Positions 25,932 through 34,645 of a stretch of 64,000 bases of DNA are shown piece after piece. Made by a program: the position numbers and the translations under genes. Origin of the DNA: Streptomyces sp. NBC_01276 (lineage in GTDB: Bacteria; Actinomycetota; Actinomycetes; Streptomycetales; Streptomycetaceae); assembly GCF_041435355.1 (NCBI RefSeq), contig NZ_CP108442.1:4092001-4156000 (forward strand), written 5' to 3'. The stretch's first letter is position 1, and each line of letters begins with the position of its first letter. The notes under the pieces are model-generated. The model saw nothing but the letters and a program-made list of their open reading frames with translations, ran no database searches and had not been told where the DNA came from.

Positions 25932-27989
25932 ATGGCGATCAAGGTGCTGCCGGTGTCGGGGGAGCAGGCCGGCTGGATCGACGCAGTCGTTGCCCTGGGA
26001 GACCGGTACACCAAGCGGCTGGGGTTGCTGACCCCGCCCGCCTACCGCAAGGCAGCCGAGGACGGAGGCCTCCTCCTCGCCATGGAGGGGGAAGAGGTCG
26101 TCGGCTACACGCTGTTCGGTCTTCCGAAGCGCAGTCAGCACGTGCGTCTGGCGCATCTGTGCGTGGCCGAAGAGCACCGCGAAAAGGGCATCGCTCGCCT
26201 GCTGATCCAGGCCATCCGCGAGCGCCATGCACAGCGCCTCGGCATCAGGGCAAGGTGCCGCCGCGACTACGGACTCAGCGGAATGTGGACCAAGTTGGGC
26301 TTCGTACCCCGTGGCGAGGGCCTTGGCCGCGGTCGAGACCAGGAAACCTTGGACACCTGGTGGTTGGACCTGGGGCATCAGGACCTGTTCGCCGAGGCCC
26401 AGAGCGATGCGTTGCTCGTGGTGACCGTGGACCACAGCGTCTTTGCCGGCCTGAGGGGAGGTGGCACCGGGCGTGCGGTCGAGGAGTCGCGGGCACTTGA
26501 GGCAGGCTGGCTCTCCGACCTGATCGAGCTCGCCTTTACCCCGCAGTTGCTGCACGACGTACGCGATGTCGCAGACCGTGGGGAGCGGCAGCATCAACGC
26601 GCCGGCCTGGCAGGGATGAGGCAGATCACTCCTGATTCGGACGGCGTGGCGGCCCGGCACGAAGAGCTGCTGGCCGCCCTGGTAAAGAACGCGCCGGGTG
26701 TGGTGCTCGACGCGGGCACGCGAAGCCGCTTGCGGTATGTGGCCGAGACCTCCTGCGCCGGTCTTCAGGTGTTGGTGACGCGTGATCCTGCGCTCGCACA
26801 ATTGGCCGACGTCGCCTGGGATATCGCCCGCGTCAAGGTCGTAGCGCCGTCCGTGGTGACCCTCCACGTCGATGAGCTGCGCCAAGCGCAGGTCTACCGG
26901 CCCGCGGACCTGTTGGGTACGGCGTTCTCTGCGGCAGAGGTCGCGCCAGGCAATGAGGCTGAACTGGTGGCCTTTTTCAACCAGGCCGGTGGCGATCAGG
27001 GATCCGCCTTCGAGGATCGGCTGAAAGGCTTCGTCACTGATGCCGTGCTGTGGCGTCGGGAGCTGCTGCGAGATGGTGATGGCCACCCGGTGGCCCTGTA
27101 CGTCTGGGCCCTGGACGGGCGCACCCTGACTGTGCCCCTTCTACGCACGGCATCGCATGCTCTGGAGGAATCCCTCGCCCGGCAGCTGCTGTTCATGCTC
27201 AAGCGCCTCGGTCGTGAGCGCGGGGCGCAGGTGGTCCGGATCACCGACCCCTTCCCCTCGCCTGCGGCGGGAACGGCCGCGGGCGCGGATGGCTTTGCCG
27301 AGCACGAGGGCGGCCTCACCGCGTTGCTGATCGACGTCTCTGGCTCCGCCGACGCGGTGTCCCGTGCGGCCGGTGAGATCTCGAGTCGTCTGGGCCTCAC
27401 CGTGCCGGTGCTTCACGAGGGACTGTCCGCCGAGGTGGCGAGTGTCGCCGAGCGATCCTGGTGGCCTGCGAAGATCACAGACTCCGAGCTGCGGTCCTTC
27501 AGTGTGCCCATCGAACCGCGCTGGTCTGCGGAGCTGTTCGACTTCCCCACGATGCTCGTGCCTCGCGATGAGGTACTGGGAATCAGCCGGGAACACGTCT
27601 ACTACCGCTCCTCCGGCCACCGGAATGAGAGTGTCCCCGCCCGCCTCCTCTGGTACGTCAGCAAGGGACCTAAAGGGCAGCAAGGGCAGGTGGTGATCGG
27701 ATGCTCGCGGCTGGACGAGGTGTTGATCGACGAACCTGACATCCTCTTCTCGCAATTCGAACACCTGGGCGTATATGGTCGTGACCAAGTCCGTGAGGCA
27801 GCCGATTCCTCCGGCAGGGCCATGGCGTTGAGGTTCTCGGACACCGAGCTCTTCCCGGTGCCGGTGACGCTCGGACGTTTGAACCTGCTGGCACAGAGTC
27901 TGGGACTACCGTTGTCACTGATCTCGCTGACGAAGATCAGCAACGCGCTGTTCCAGGCGGTTTACGAAGAGGGGCACCGAAAGACGTGA
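25932..27989 (+). CDS. Multidomain GNAT-PIN-GNAT-like-PUA-like protein
   Basis: 685 residues. Residues 1-150 are a GNAT acetyltransferase (acetyl-CoA loop in EEHREKGIARLLIQAI, then KLGFVPR). Residues about 157-320 read like a PIN nuclease: acid in VTVDHSVFAGL (Asp167), VTRDPALAQLADVA (Asp285) and closing VVAPSVVTLHVDEL. Residues about 345-470 resemble a second, degenerate GNAT fold. From about 525 to the end an ASCH/PUA-like RNA-binding domain is suggested by REHVYYRSSGH, ARLLWYVSKG and GQVVIGCSRLDEV. The stop overlaps the ASCH gene by 4 bases. It could acetylate and cut a nucleic acid, probably RNA; this is inference. ATG has AGGGGGAA before it. Codon use is slightly less GC-rich than in the core genes. 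Confidence 0.8.
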   Translation: MAIKVLPVSGEQAGWIDAVVALGDRYTKRLGLLTPPAYRKAAEDGGLLLAMEGEEVVGYTLFGLPKRSQHVRLAHLCVAEEHREKGIARLLIQAIRERHAQRLGIRARCRRDYGLSGMWTKLGFVPRGEGLGRGRDQETLDTWWLDLGHQDLFAEAQSDALLVVTVDHSVFAGLRGGGTGRAVEESRALEAGWLSDLIELAFTPQLLHDVRDVADRGERQHQRAGLAGMRQITPDSDGVAARHEELLAALVKNAPGVVLDAGTRSRLRYVAETSCAGLQVLVTRDPALAQLADVAWDIARVKVVAPSVVTLHVDELRQAQVYRPADLLGTAFSAAEVAPGNEAELVAFFNQAGGDQGSAFEDRLKGFVTDAVLWRRELLRDGDGHPVALYVWALDGRTLTVPLLRTASHALEESLARQLLFMLKRLGRERGAQVVRITDPFPSPAAGTAAGADGFAEHEGGLTALLIDVSGSADAVSRAAGEISSRLGLTVPVLHEGLSAEVASVAERSWWPAKITDSELRSFSVPIEPRWSAELFDFPTMLVPRDEVLGISREHVYYRSSGHRNESVPARLLWYVSKGPKGQQGQVVIGCSRLDEVLIDEPDILFSQFEHLGVYGRDQVREAADSSGRAMALRFSDTELFPVPVTLGRLNLLAQSLGLPLSLISLTKISNALFQAVYEEGHRKT

Positions 27990-28465
27990 GCGATCCGGAG
28001 CGCGCGATGCTGCTGTCCGTCCACCCCCGGTTCGCGACGGCGATCCTGGCCGGGAGCAAGACGGTGGAGGTGCGGCGACAGCGCGTCGCCGCCCCTCCCG
28101 GCACGGCGGTGCTCCTCTATGCCACGGCGCCCACGATGGCGATCGTGGGCATGGCGCGCATCGCTTCGGTGCAGGTCGCTTCGCCCCGAGAAGTGTGGTC
28201 AGCGAGCCGTACTCGCGCTGGAATCAGCAGGCGCGAGTACGACGCCTACATGTCCGGCGCCACGCGGGCCAGCGGGCTCACCTTGGAGGACCCCGTGACC
28301 TTCGATGCTCCTGTCCCCCTCACCGCACTACGGGCCACCGGTCCCTTCCACCCGCCACAGAGCTACCGGTACTTGAAGTGCGACGACCTGCAGCTGATGG
28401 CCATGGCCGCGCCCAACGCCGACTCGACCCTGCGCGGCGTCCTGAGCGAACTCGTACCAGCGTAG
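27986..28465 (+). CDS. ASCH-domain protein
   Basis: 159 residues, GTG start overlapping the previous stop (GTGA). LLSVHPRFATAILAGSKTVE and VEVRRQR are the ASCH/PUA-fold signature, with PQSYRYL near the C terminus. ASCH proteins bind RNA or act on modified nucleosides; some are amidohydrolases of N4-acetylcytidine (YqfB-type). Coupling to a GNAT protein makes an acetylated nucleoside an attractive guess for the substrate. Confidence 0.85.
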   Translation: MSDPERAMLLSVHPRFATAILAGSKTVEVRRQRVAAPPGTAVLLYATAPTMAIVGMARIASVQVASPREVWSASRTRAGISRREYDAYMSGATRASGLTLEDPVTFDAPVPLTALRATGPFHPPQSYRYLKCDDLQLMAMAAPNADSTLRGVLSELVPA

Positions 28466-28706
28466 AGGCCCTCTTTTGCGGTGGCTGGCGTGCTCCGAGA
28501 GATTGTCCCAACACGCTTTCCAAATGTTCGTACACCGTCCGGCAGGGCCGCCCGGACACGTCCTGACCTGCGTCGTACCGCTTTCGTGGTCTCCGGCCGA
28601 ACACGTCCGGACGGAGGCGAATGCAACCAGAACTGCAACCACGGAGGGGTGGCCCGGAAGCGTCAGCGGCGCCGCAGCCGGGCCCGGTGGCCGCGGTGGA
28701 GGCTGC

Positions 28707-29171
28707 CTAGTACGTGGGGCAGAGGTGCGTGTGCACCGCGTCCAGGATCTTGGCCGCCTTGGCCTGCCCGAATCCGTCCGGGTGGGTGGGCGACGTGAAC
28801 CGCTGGTTCGTGAGGTCGGTCTGCTTCTGTTTGTCGGTGGGGAAGTTAGCGATCGTCTCGCACTGGTTGCGGCCGCGGTCGACTGCCTTGTCAGGCTTGG
28901 TGTTGACGACGTCCGGGTCGATGGCTGTCAGGGCGGCGATGTACTTTGCCTGCGTCGCCGCATCCGGCTTGGGCGGAATCCCCTTACCCTTGGGCGCCTC
29001 GGCGGCGGCCGACGGGCTACCCGTCGCCGTAGGTGTGGCGGGGCTGCTCGGAGCAGCAGCGCTGGGCGTCTTCGCCGACGCCTTGTCGGCGCCCTTGTCG
29101 GTGCCGCAGGCGGTCAGTGAGGCAGTGGCGATGACGGCCGAGAGTACGGCGATGGCGGTGCGGTGGTTCAC
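28707..29171 (-). CDS. Lipoprotein, DUF732-like
   Basis: 154 residues from GTG with GGGGAG upstream. A signal peptide ends with the lipobox LTAC (Cys about residue 22), so the protein is probably lipid-anchored outside. A Thr/Pro/Ala linker follows, then a domain with CETIANFP and a C-terminal ILDAVHTHLCPTY, two Cys that could pair, which resembles DUF732. Role unknown. Confidence 0.75.
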   Translation of the reverse strand: MNHRTAIAVLSAVIATASLTACGTDKGADKASAKTPSAAAPSSPATPTATGSPSAAAEAPKGKGIPPKPDAATQAKYIAALTAIDPDVVNTKPDKAVDRGRNQCETIANFPTDKQKQTDLTNQRFTSPTHPDGFGQAKAAKILDAVHTHLCPTY

Positions 29172-29290
29172 GGTTCTCCCCTGTGCAGTGACTGTGTGCG
29201 CAAGAGTCGATCGCTCACCGTAGGCAATGGTTGTACGCCAGTGGAATCGCTTTCCGATCCTTCCACTCCAGCCGTTCCTGGGCCGCCAAA

Positions 29291-29340
29291 GGTGGCCGTC
29301 GCCGAGACTCGAACCGGCAACTATCGGATTAAAAGTCCCG
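29291..29340 (-). tRNA. Degenerate tRNA-Lys(TTT)-like 3' half
   Basis: On the minus strand GGGACTTTTAATCC carries anticodon-loop CTTTTAA (anticodon TTT) and is followed by GCCGGTTCGAGT resembling a T-arm and then GCCACC. The T-stem has mispairs and there is no D-arm or 5' acceptor strand, so it cannot be a working tRNA. It could be the scar of another integrated element or a decayed phage tRNA. Confidence 0.35.
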
Positions 29341-29449
29341 GCAAGTGCTGCTGGATCCGCTCCAGACCCCGCCTTCCCGTCGCATCGCTCACGCATCGCT
29401 CACGCATCTGACCCGGGTGACCTGGGCTCTTGCCGCCCGGAGGGACCGG

Positions 29450-29560
29450 TCAGGCCCGGAGACGGCGGAGGAACTCGTCCTCGTCTACGACCTCGATGGC
29501 CTGGCCGGCGTCGAGCAGCGCCTGCGCGATCTTCAGCCTGCCGCTCAGGGTCGACCAGCG
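29450..29560 (-). pseudogene. C-terminal remnant resembling a BRCT domain
   Basis: The minus-strand reading STLSGRLKIAQALLDAGQAI, then EVVDEDEFLRRLRA and stop, looks like the last helix-strand-helix of a BRCT domain, as at the end of some actinobacterial DnaQ-type exonucleases. A stop codon and loss of the body lie upstream. Identification rests on about 34 residues. Confidence 0.35.
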
Positions 29561-29705
29561 TGGGCGGGGTCAGCTGCCCAGCCACGGCGGTGTTCCATCC
29601 GCAGATGGCGAGGTGCACCGTGTGAGCCACGGTTAGTGACTCCGACCGCCCGGCGAACCCCCAGGTCAGACAGCAAAGTCCTGCTGGAGTTACTAGGCTT
29701 GCCCC

Positions 29706-30278
29706 ATGGCCAGCCGACACGTCGCGCGCACCTGGGGGATCCATCCCGGCGGGGGATACTCCACCGTCTGGGCCGACCTCGCCGAAGGCCGGCTTACCGC
29801 GCGGGGGCGGGCCGTCGGGCTCGACCCCGAGCCGTACTGGCTGACGTACACCCTGGAGACCGGCGAGGCCTACGCGACCTCCCGGCTCCGTGTCACCGTC
29901 GAGACGGCGACCACGGCCAGGATCCTGGACTTGCGCGGCCACGAGGGTTGCTGGACGGCCGACGGAGTCCACCGGCCCGACCTCGACGGCGCGCTCGACT
30001 GCGACCTGGGCCTGTGTCCGCTGACCAACACCATGCCCGTGCTGCGCCACGGCCTGCACCAGGGGGCTCCGCCCGTACCGCATCACTTCCTGATGGCCTG
30101 GGTGTCGGTCCCCGGCCTCGACGTCAGCCCGGACCAGCAGACGTACACCCCCCTCACCCGAGACGGACACGGCGCCCGCGTCCGCTATGAGTCGGGCGAC
30201 TTCCGCAGCGACATCGAGTTCGACGGCGACGGCCTCGTCCTGGACTACCCCCTCCTGGCCACGGCCCTTACGCGCTGA
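29706..30278 (+). CDS. Putative glycolipid-binding domain protein (DUF1089)
   Basis: 190 residues. RHRPDLDGALDCD-like text is seen as VHRPDLDGALDCDLGLCPLT, followed by NTMPVLRHGL and VSPDQQTYTPL, the pattern of DUF1089 beta-barrel proteins, which are called glycolipid-binding by structural similarity. No signal peptide. No ribosome site is present; a -10-like TAGGCT lies 6 bases before the ATG, suggesting a leaderless message. Confidence 0.82.
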   Translation: MASRHVARTWGIHPGGGYSTVWADLAEGRLTARGRAVGLDPEPYWLTYTLETGEAYATSRLRVTVETATTARILDLRGHEGCWTADGVHRPDLDGALDCDLGLCPLTNTMPVLRHGLHQGAPPVPHHFLMAWVSVPGLDVSPDQQTYTPLTRDGHGARVRYESGDFRSDIEFDGDGLVLDYPLLATALTR

Positions 30279-30706
30279 CTGCTCGCCCGGCCGAGTGCCG
30301 CTGTGAGGCCGGAACCGCAGGGGCCCGACGGCAGGCGACGGCTCCCTGGGCCGGCTCCCCGCCCTCGGGCGACGTGACTGAGGCTTCGAGGGACGGAGGA
30401 GGCGGCCGCCGCGCCCGCCGTTTCGGGACGGCCGCGACACCCCGTGGGCGTATCCATCAGACACCATCGCCACTTGCCCGCCCCACCGGCCACGCGCTGC
30501 CCGCGCTGGTTGCCGCCCGGATGGACGATTAGGGCCGTCGTAACTCGTCCTTCGGCCCTCAGCGGGTTCGATACTCGGATCGGGTGAGGCGCACCGGCCC
30601 GGGCTCACCCGGCTGTCGTGGCGGCGGCGCAGCGGAGTGCTCCGATGCTTCGCTTGCCGGGCCCGGTCGCACCCCGCGATCGTGTTCGACAACCAGGAGG
30701 GCCGCC
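30279..30706. other. 428-base gene-free stretch
   Basis: I see no supportable gene on either strand. The end carries the ribosome site CAGGAGGG for the following methyltransferase. No clear hairpin or promoter can be named. Confidence 0.4.
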
Positions 30707-31777
30707 GTGGCCGCGCAGGGCGAGTTGGACCAGGCAAGGGTGGATGCCTTCATGGAGAAGGCGCTCGGGGACGTCAGCGGGACGATGGCCGTCGGCTTGT
30801 GCCACCTGGGGGACCGGCTCGGCCTGTTCAAGGACCTCGCGGTCAGCGGGCCGACGAGCAGCCAGGAGATCGCGGACCGTCTGAACCTGAACGAGCGTTA
30901 CGTGCGCGAGTGGCTGCGGGGTCTCACGGCCGCGGGCTATCTGGAGGAACCGGAGCCCGGGCGCTTCGTCCTCCCCGCCGAGCATGTCCCCGGCCTGGTC
31001 GACGAATCGGGGCCGATGTTCCTGGGCGGCGTCTACCAGATGATGCCCGCCGCCCTGGCGCCGTACGAACGTCTGATCGAGGCGTTCCGGAGCGGGGGTG
31101 GCGTGCGGCAGAGCGACTACCCGGACGTCCTGTGGGACGGCATGAGCCGCTTCACCGGCAGCTGGTTCGAGAGCGTGATGGTCGACGATTGGCTCGGTAC
31201 CTTCCCTCACGTCATCGAGGGGCTTGAGCGGGGCATCGAGGTCGCGGACGTCGGATGTGGCGCCGGCCGCGCCCTGATCGTGCTGGCCAAGGCATTTCCC
31301 CGCTCGCGCTTCACGGGCTTCGACAACTTCCCGGGCCAGGTGGAGCGTGCCCGTACGAACGCGCAGGAGGCCGGTGTCGCCGACCGCGTGGGCTTCGAGA
31401 TGGTCGATGCCGCTCAGGGTCTTCCCGGGCGCTATGACCTCGTCACCACGTTCGACGTCATCCACGACTCTGCGGAACCGAAGCGGCTCCTCACCGCCAT
31501 CAGGGATGCGGTCAAGGACGACGGCGACTACCTGATGCTCGAGGTCAACTGCGAGGACCGCCCCGAGGACAACGTGGGCCCAGTCGCATCAATGTTGTAC
31601 GGGTTCAGCGTGTTCTACTGCATGACCACGTCCCTCGCGAACGGCGGCGCGGGCTTCGGGACGTGCGGCATGCCCGAGGCAGTCGTACGCAGTATGTGCG
31701 CCGAAGCAGGCTTCGGCAGCGTGGCGCGATCCACAGCGGAGGACCCCTTCAACGTCCTCTACGACATCAAGCCGTAG
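30707..31777 (+). CDS. Class I SAM-dependent methyltransferase with N-terminal winged helix
   Basis: 356 residues from GTG with CAGGAGGG upstream. Residues about 10-85 form a winged helix (SSQEIADRLNLNERYVREWL), and the Rossmann core begins with VADVGCGAGRALIVLA (about 180-195), then TGFDNFPGQVERAR and LVTTFDVIHD. This two-part layout is that of Rv2258c-like methyltransferases in actinobacteria. Acceptor unknown. It stands alone. Confidence 0.88.
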   Translation: MAAQGELDQARVDAFMEKALGDVSGTMAVGLCHLGDRLGLFKDLAVSGPTSSQEIADRLNLNERYVREWLRGLTAAGYLEEPEPGRFVLPAEHVPGLVDESGPMFLGGVYQMMPAALAPYERLIEAFRSGGGVRQSDYPDVLWDGMSRFTGSWFESVMVDDWLGTFPHVIEGLERGIEVADVGCGAGRALIVLAKAFPRSRFTGFDNFPGQVERARTNAQEAGVADRVGFEMVDAAQGLPGRYDLVTTFDVIHDSAEPKRLLTAIRDAVKDDGDYLMLEVNCEDRPEDNVGPVASMLYGFSVFYCMTTSLANGGAGFGTCGMPEAVVRSMCAEAGFGSVARSTAEDPFNVLYDIKP

Positions 31778-31849
31778 GCCGACGCCCAGGCCCCTCGGAG
31801 CCCGTGTTGGAGGCCCACAGCACCGCCCGCGTGGTCGGCGGAGCCGGGA

Positions 31850-32023
31850 TCATATGGCCAGCCAGACGTATCGAGGGCCCGCGATGTCCAGTACGTATTC
31901 GCCCTGCTCCTGGCCTGCAGGGCGCATCACGGGGGGTGGCAGCCGGTTGAGCCAGCGCTGCCACAGCCCTGCGTACGGGCCGCCTTCGAACGGGACACGG
32001 ATTCCGGAGTCGATCTCTGTCAC
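31850..32023 (-). CDS. Small hypothetical protein, 57 residues
   Basis: From GTG the product reads VTEIDSGIRVPFEGGPYAGL and ends PRYVWLAI. The amino acid mix is protein-like and the frame stays open, but there is no ribosome site. It may be a short gene or the surviving end of a larger one. It lies 38 bases beyond the stop of the PP2C phosphatase gene and is read in the same direction. Confidence 0.4.
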   Translation of the reverse strand: MTEIDSGIRVPFEGGPYAGLWQRWLNRLPPPVMRPAGQEQGEYVLDIAGPRYVWLAI

Positions 32024-32061
32024 GGCGGGAGCGTACGTCGGCCGTCGCACGCTGGCGACCG

Positions 32062-33180
32062 TCAGGGAAGTCGTTGAATGGCGACCATCGCAGCGTCGTC
32101 GCCGAGCGTGCCGCCCGCAGCGTGTTTGAGCAGATCGTCGTGGAGGCGAGTGAGCAGGTGCTGCGGACTGGCACCGTGCCAGTGTGCGACTCGCTCCGTC
32201 AGCGGGTAGAAGGCTCCGGTGTCGTCGCGGGCCTCAAGCACGCCGTCCGTATAAAGGAGCACGATGTCGCCGGGCTCGAAGGCGAACACCTCCGCGGCGA
32301 GACTGGAATCACCGAGTGAGGCAAGGCCCAGAGGCGGCGCCGGCTGGTCTACCTCCAGGGACGTGACGTGGCCGCCGCGCAACAACAGTGGCGGCGGATG
32401 ACCGCAGTTGAGGAGGTGCAGGACCGATTCGTGGTCGGGGATGTCGAGCACCGCTGCGGTGACGAACCCTTCGCCCTCGTCACCGGTGCCGGGACGCGAG
32501 CCGTCGGTGTACTCCACGGCCGGCGTCACCGCCGTCTCCAGATACACCGCGAGTCCAGGCAGGGCACCCTCCTGGTGAGCGGCCGCCCGGAAGGCCCCGA
32601 GGACAAGCGCGGCGTCACCGACCGCGTCCAGGCCCTTGCCGCGCACGTCGCCGATGATCAGCCGGGTTCCGTGAGGGGTGCGTGCTGCCGCGTACAGGTC
32701 CCCGCCGATCTGCGCCTCCGCCTCGGCCGCCAGATACAGCGAGGCGATGCGCAACGGTCCGAGCCGCTCGGGGAGCGGCCGTAGCACCACCTGCTGCGCT
32801 GTCTCGGCCACCGAACGCAATTGGACCAACTCTTTCTCGTGTACCTCGCGGAGATGGGCGAAGAACGTCACGAACACCGAGATCAGAACGAGCGCGGTGA
32901 TCTGGAAGGTGTGGTTCAGGTCGGTCAGGCTGGTGCGCGCCGCCGCGACCGCCATCTGAGCCAGGACGGCAAGTGCGCCAATGGCCCCGGTGGTGCGGGG
33001 GCCGGCGAACGAAGCCGTGATGGCGGGAGCGGCGACCATGAACGGACCGACATGCACGTCAGGTGGCGCCAGAACGTCGACCACGGTCACCACAGCAATC
33101 AGTACGAGTGGGACCACCAGCAGCGCGTGGCCGAGTTCCCCCGGTCGGCGGGGACCGACCCGCGTGCTACGACGTTCCAT
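32062..33180 (-). CDS. Membrane PP2C-type (SpoIIE) protein phosphatase
   Basis: 372 residues. Four hydrophobic segments occupy about residues 15-115, followed by a linker helix (HEKELVQLRSVAETAQQVVL) and a SpoIIE/PP2C domain with EAQIGGDLYAAARTPHG, IGDVRGKGLDAV, NCGHPPPLLL and LLYTDGVLEARD, giving the metal-binding Asp residues. Streptomyces has dozens of these, usually acting on anti-sigma antagonists. The ATG start at 33180 is preferred; a GTG five codons earlier is also possible. Confidence 0.9.
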   Translation of the reverse strand: MERRSTRVGPRRPGELGHALLVVPLVLIAVVTVVDVLAPPDVHVGPFMVAAPAITASFAGPRTTGAIGALAVLAQMAVAAARTSLTDLNHTFQITALVLISVFVTFFAHLREVHEKELVQLRSVAETAQQVVLRPLPERLGPLRIASLYLAAEAEAQIGGDLYAAARTPHGTRLIIGDVRGKGLDAVGDAALVLGAFRAAAHQEGALPGLAVYLETAVTPAVEYTDGSRPGTGDEGEGFVTAAVLDIPDHESVLHLLNCGHPPPLLLRGGHVTSLEVDQPAPPLGLASLGDSSLAAEVFAFEPGDIVLLYTDGVLEARDDTGAFYPLTERVAHWHGASPQHLLTRLHDDLLKHAAGGTLGDDAAMVAIQRLP

Positions 33181-33513
33181 CTTCCCTGCATACACCGCCC
33201 GCGCCGAGGCCGCCCGGCGCTCGGGTCTGTTGCGAGGTGCTCGTCACGGGCGCTCGCCGCTCCCGACCCCGGGACCTGAGCCGACCATCTCCTTCAGGAC
33301 CTTCAGCGTGCCGGAGGCGCGCATCCGCGGCTACGTGGACGCCCGCAGGGGCCTCAGCCGGGCTTCAGCTCGCTGACACGAGCGATGCCCTGTTCCCGAC
33401 CGCGACGGGGCAGTCCGGGACATGCAGCACCCGGGTAGCCCCGCTATGCGCCTGTGTGCACCTGTTCGCCGCCCCAGGCCACCCCCGTCCATTGCCCTGG
33501 GCGAGGGCCGGGC
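33181..33513. other. 333-base gene-free stretch
   Basis: Between the phosphatase start and the cupin stop I see no gene, hairpin or promoter that I can support. Short open frames here lack ribosome sites. Confidence 0.4.
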
Positions 33514-33876
33514 TCAGCCCTGTGACCTGATGTGGTCGATCACGGCGGTCAAGTCCTCCGTGGGGGAGAAGTCCACATATTCACAGTCTTCGAGCGCTAC
33601 GGGCGCATGCCCGGGTGCCCAGTAGAACGCCTGCCCGGCTTCGTAGATCTCGTCGCCGTCCTTCGTCACCATCTTCAGCCGGCCCTTGAGCATGTACCCC
33701 CAGTGAGGGCAGGGGCAGAGATCACCGGCCAGGCCCTTCACCGCCGGTCGCAGGTCCGCCCCCTGGGGCAGCTGTACGAAGGCCACGGACAGGTCGCCGC
33801 CGACTGCTTGCGCTCGGAGTTCGACTCCGCCGCCCTCGATCGCGACCGGTGTGTCCTGCCTTGTTATCGCTGTCAT
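33514..33876 (-). CDS. Cupin-domain protein
   Basis: 120 residues. The barrel is marked by CPHWGYMLKGRLKMVTKDGD, EIYEAGQAFYWAPGHAP and EYVDFSP. The first metal motif is reduced to one His (CPHWGY), so metal binding is uncertain; the shape suits a ligand-binding or cupin-sensor protein. Start ATG with GAGG upstream. Confidence 0.8.
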   Translation of the reverse strand: MTAITRQDTPVAIEGGGVELRAQAVGGDLSVAFVQLPQGADLRPAVKGLAGDLCPCPHWGYMLKGRLKMVTKDGDEIYEAGQAFYWAPGHAPVALEDCEYVDFSPTEDLTAVIDHIRSQG

Positions 33877-34156
33877 GGATGCCTCGCTTCCTTCGGAGGC
33901 GGCGAAGCGCCTCTCTTCCAGGCTGGCCCGGAGGACCGCTGCGCGCCAGGCGGGGCATGCGGGAGGCCGGTCCCCGGTTCTCAAGTCGGCGCCGACTGTC
34001 GGACCAGCGAGGGGCCCATTGCCCAGCTCGGCCCGGTAGCCCAGGTCGCCGCACTGCACGGCGAGCTCCGCAGGTCGGTGGCTGCCAGCGCCAGGCTGGC
34101 AGCCACGAAGGCCAGAGATTGTCTTCGTGCGGGAGCGCGCGTCCGTGTACTGGTGC

Positions 34157-34453
34157 TTACTCGCGGTGGGCGGGGTGCCCGTCGGTGAGGAGACTGCCGT
34201 ACGCCAGGCACAGCACGGGGAAGCCGAGCTCGTCCAGGGCGAGGCGAGCCGTCTCCGCGTTGGAGGGCCGGTGCCCGGTCGCCGTGTCGATCAGTTCGAT
34301 GACGTAGTGCAGGCCGCCGCCGACGAGGGCGAACCACGCCTGATTCTTGCTGAACGTCTCGCTGTGCACGGGGACCAAGCGGGCCGCGGCCTGCTGGATC
34401 TGCTCGCGGGCGACTTCGTGCCGTGTCCCCTCGGACAGGAAGGTGGTGGTCAA
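34157..34453 (-). CDS. Hypothetical protein, 98 residues
   Basis: Starts at TTG with AAGGACA 7 bases upstream. Mixed alpha/beta text (EVAREQIQQAAARLVPVHSE, ALVGGGLHYVIELIDTATG) gives a protein-like composition but no recognised family. It lies between the cupin gene and the decayed methyltransferase. Confidence 0.55.
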   Translation of the reverse strand: MTTTFLSEGTRHEVAREQIQQAAARLVPVHSETFSKNQAWFALVGGGLHYVIELIDTATGHRPSNAETARLALDELGFPVLCLAYGSLLTDGHPAHRE

Positions 34454-34645
34454 GGGTGTGTCCTTGCTGGTCGGGGTCGCGCCGGGGTGAATCGTACGGG
34501 CCTGTGCTCTGGTGCAACCGCTCGTTGAGCGCTTCGGTGGCGGTTGCCGCGAGCTGAGGTTGTGGAGTGGAGTGATCGACAGACGACGAGGCGGCAGACG
34601 AGCGCGGCCCTCATGGTTTGACCGCAACCGCCAGAAGGCCGTGAC

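Larger units (their letters stand above)
29172..29705. other. 534-base stretch with tRNA-like and gene remnants
   Basis: No intact gene. It contains the tRNA-Lys-like half at 29291-29340, a C-terminal BRCT-like remnant at 29450-29560, and a TAGGCT element at 29694-29699 six bases before the next ATG. CGCATCGCTCA repeats occur near 29390. Together they suggest an old insertion or deletion junction. Confidence 0.5.

Noticed and set aside
33300..33380. Short plus-strand reading VPEARIRGYVDARRGLSRAS
   Set aside because: Too short, no start signal and no family; probably chance.
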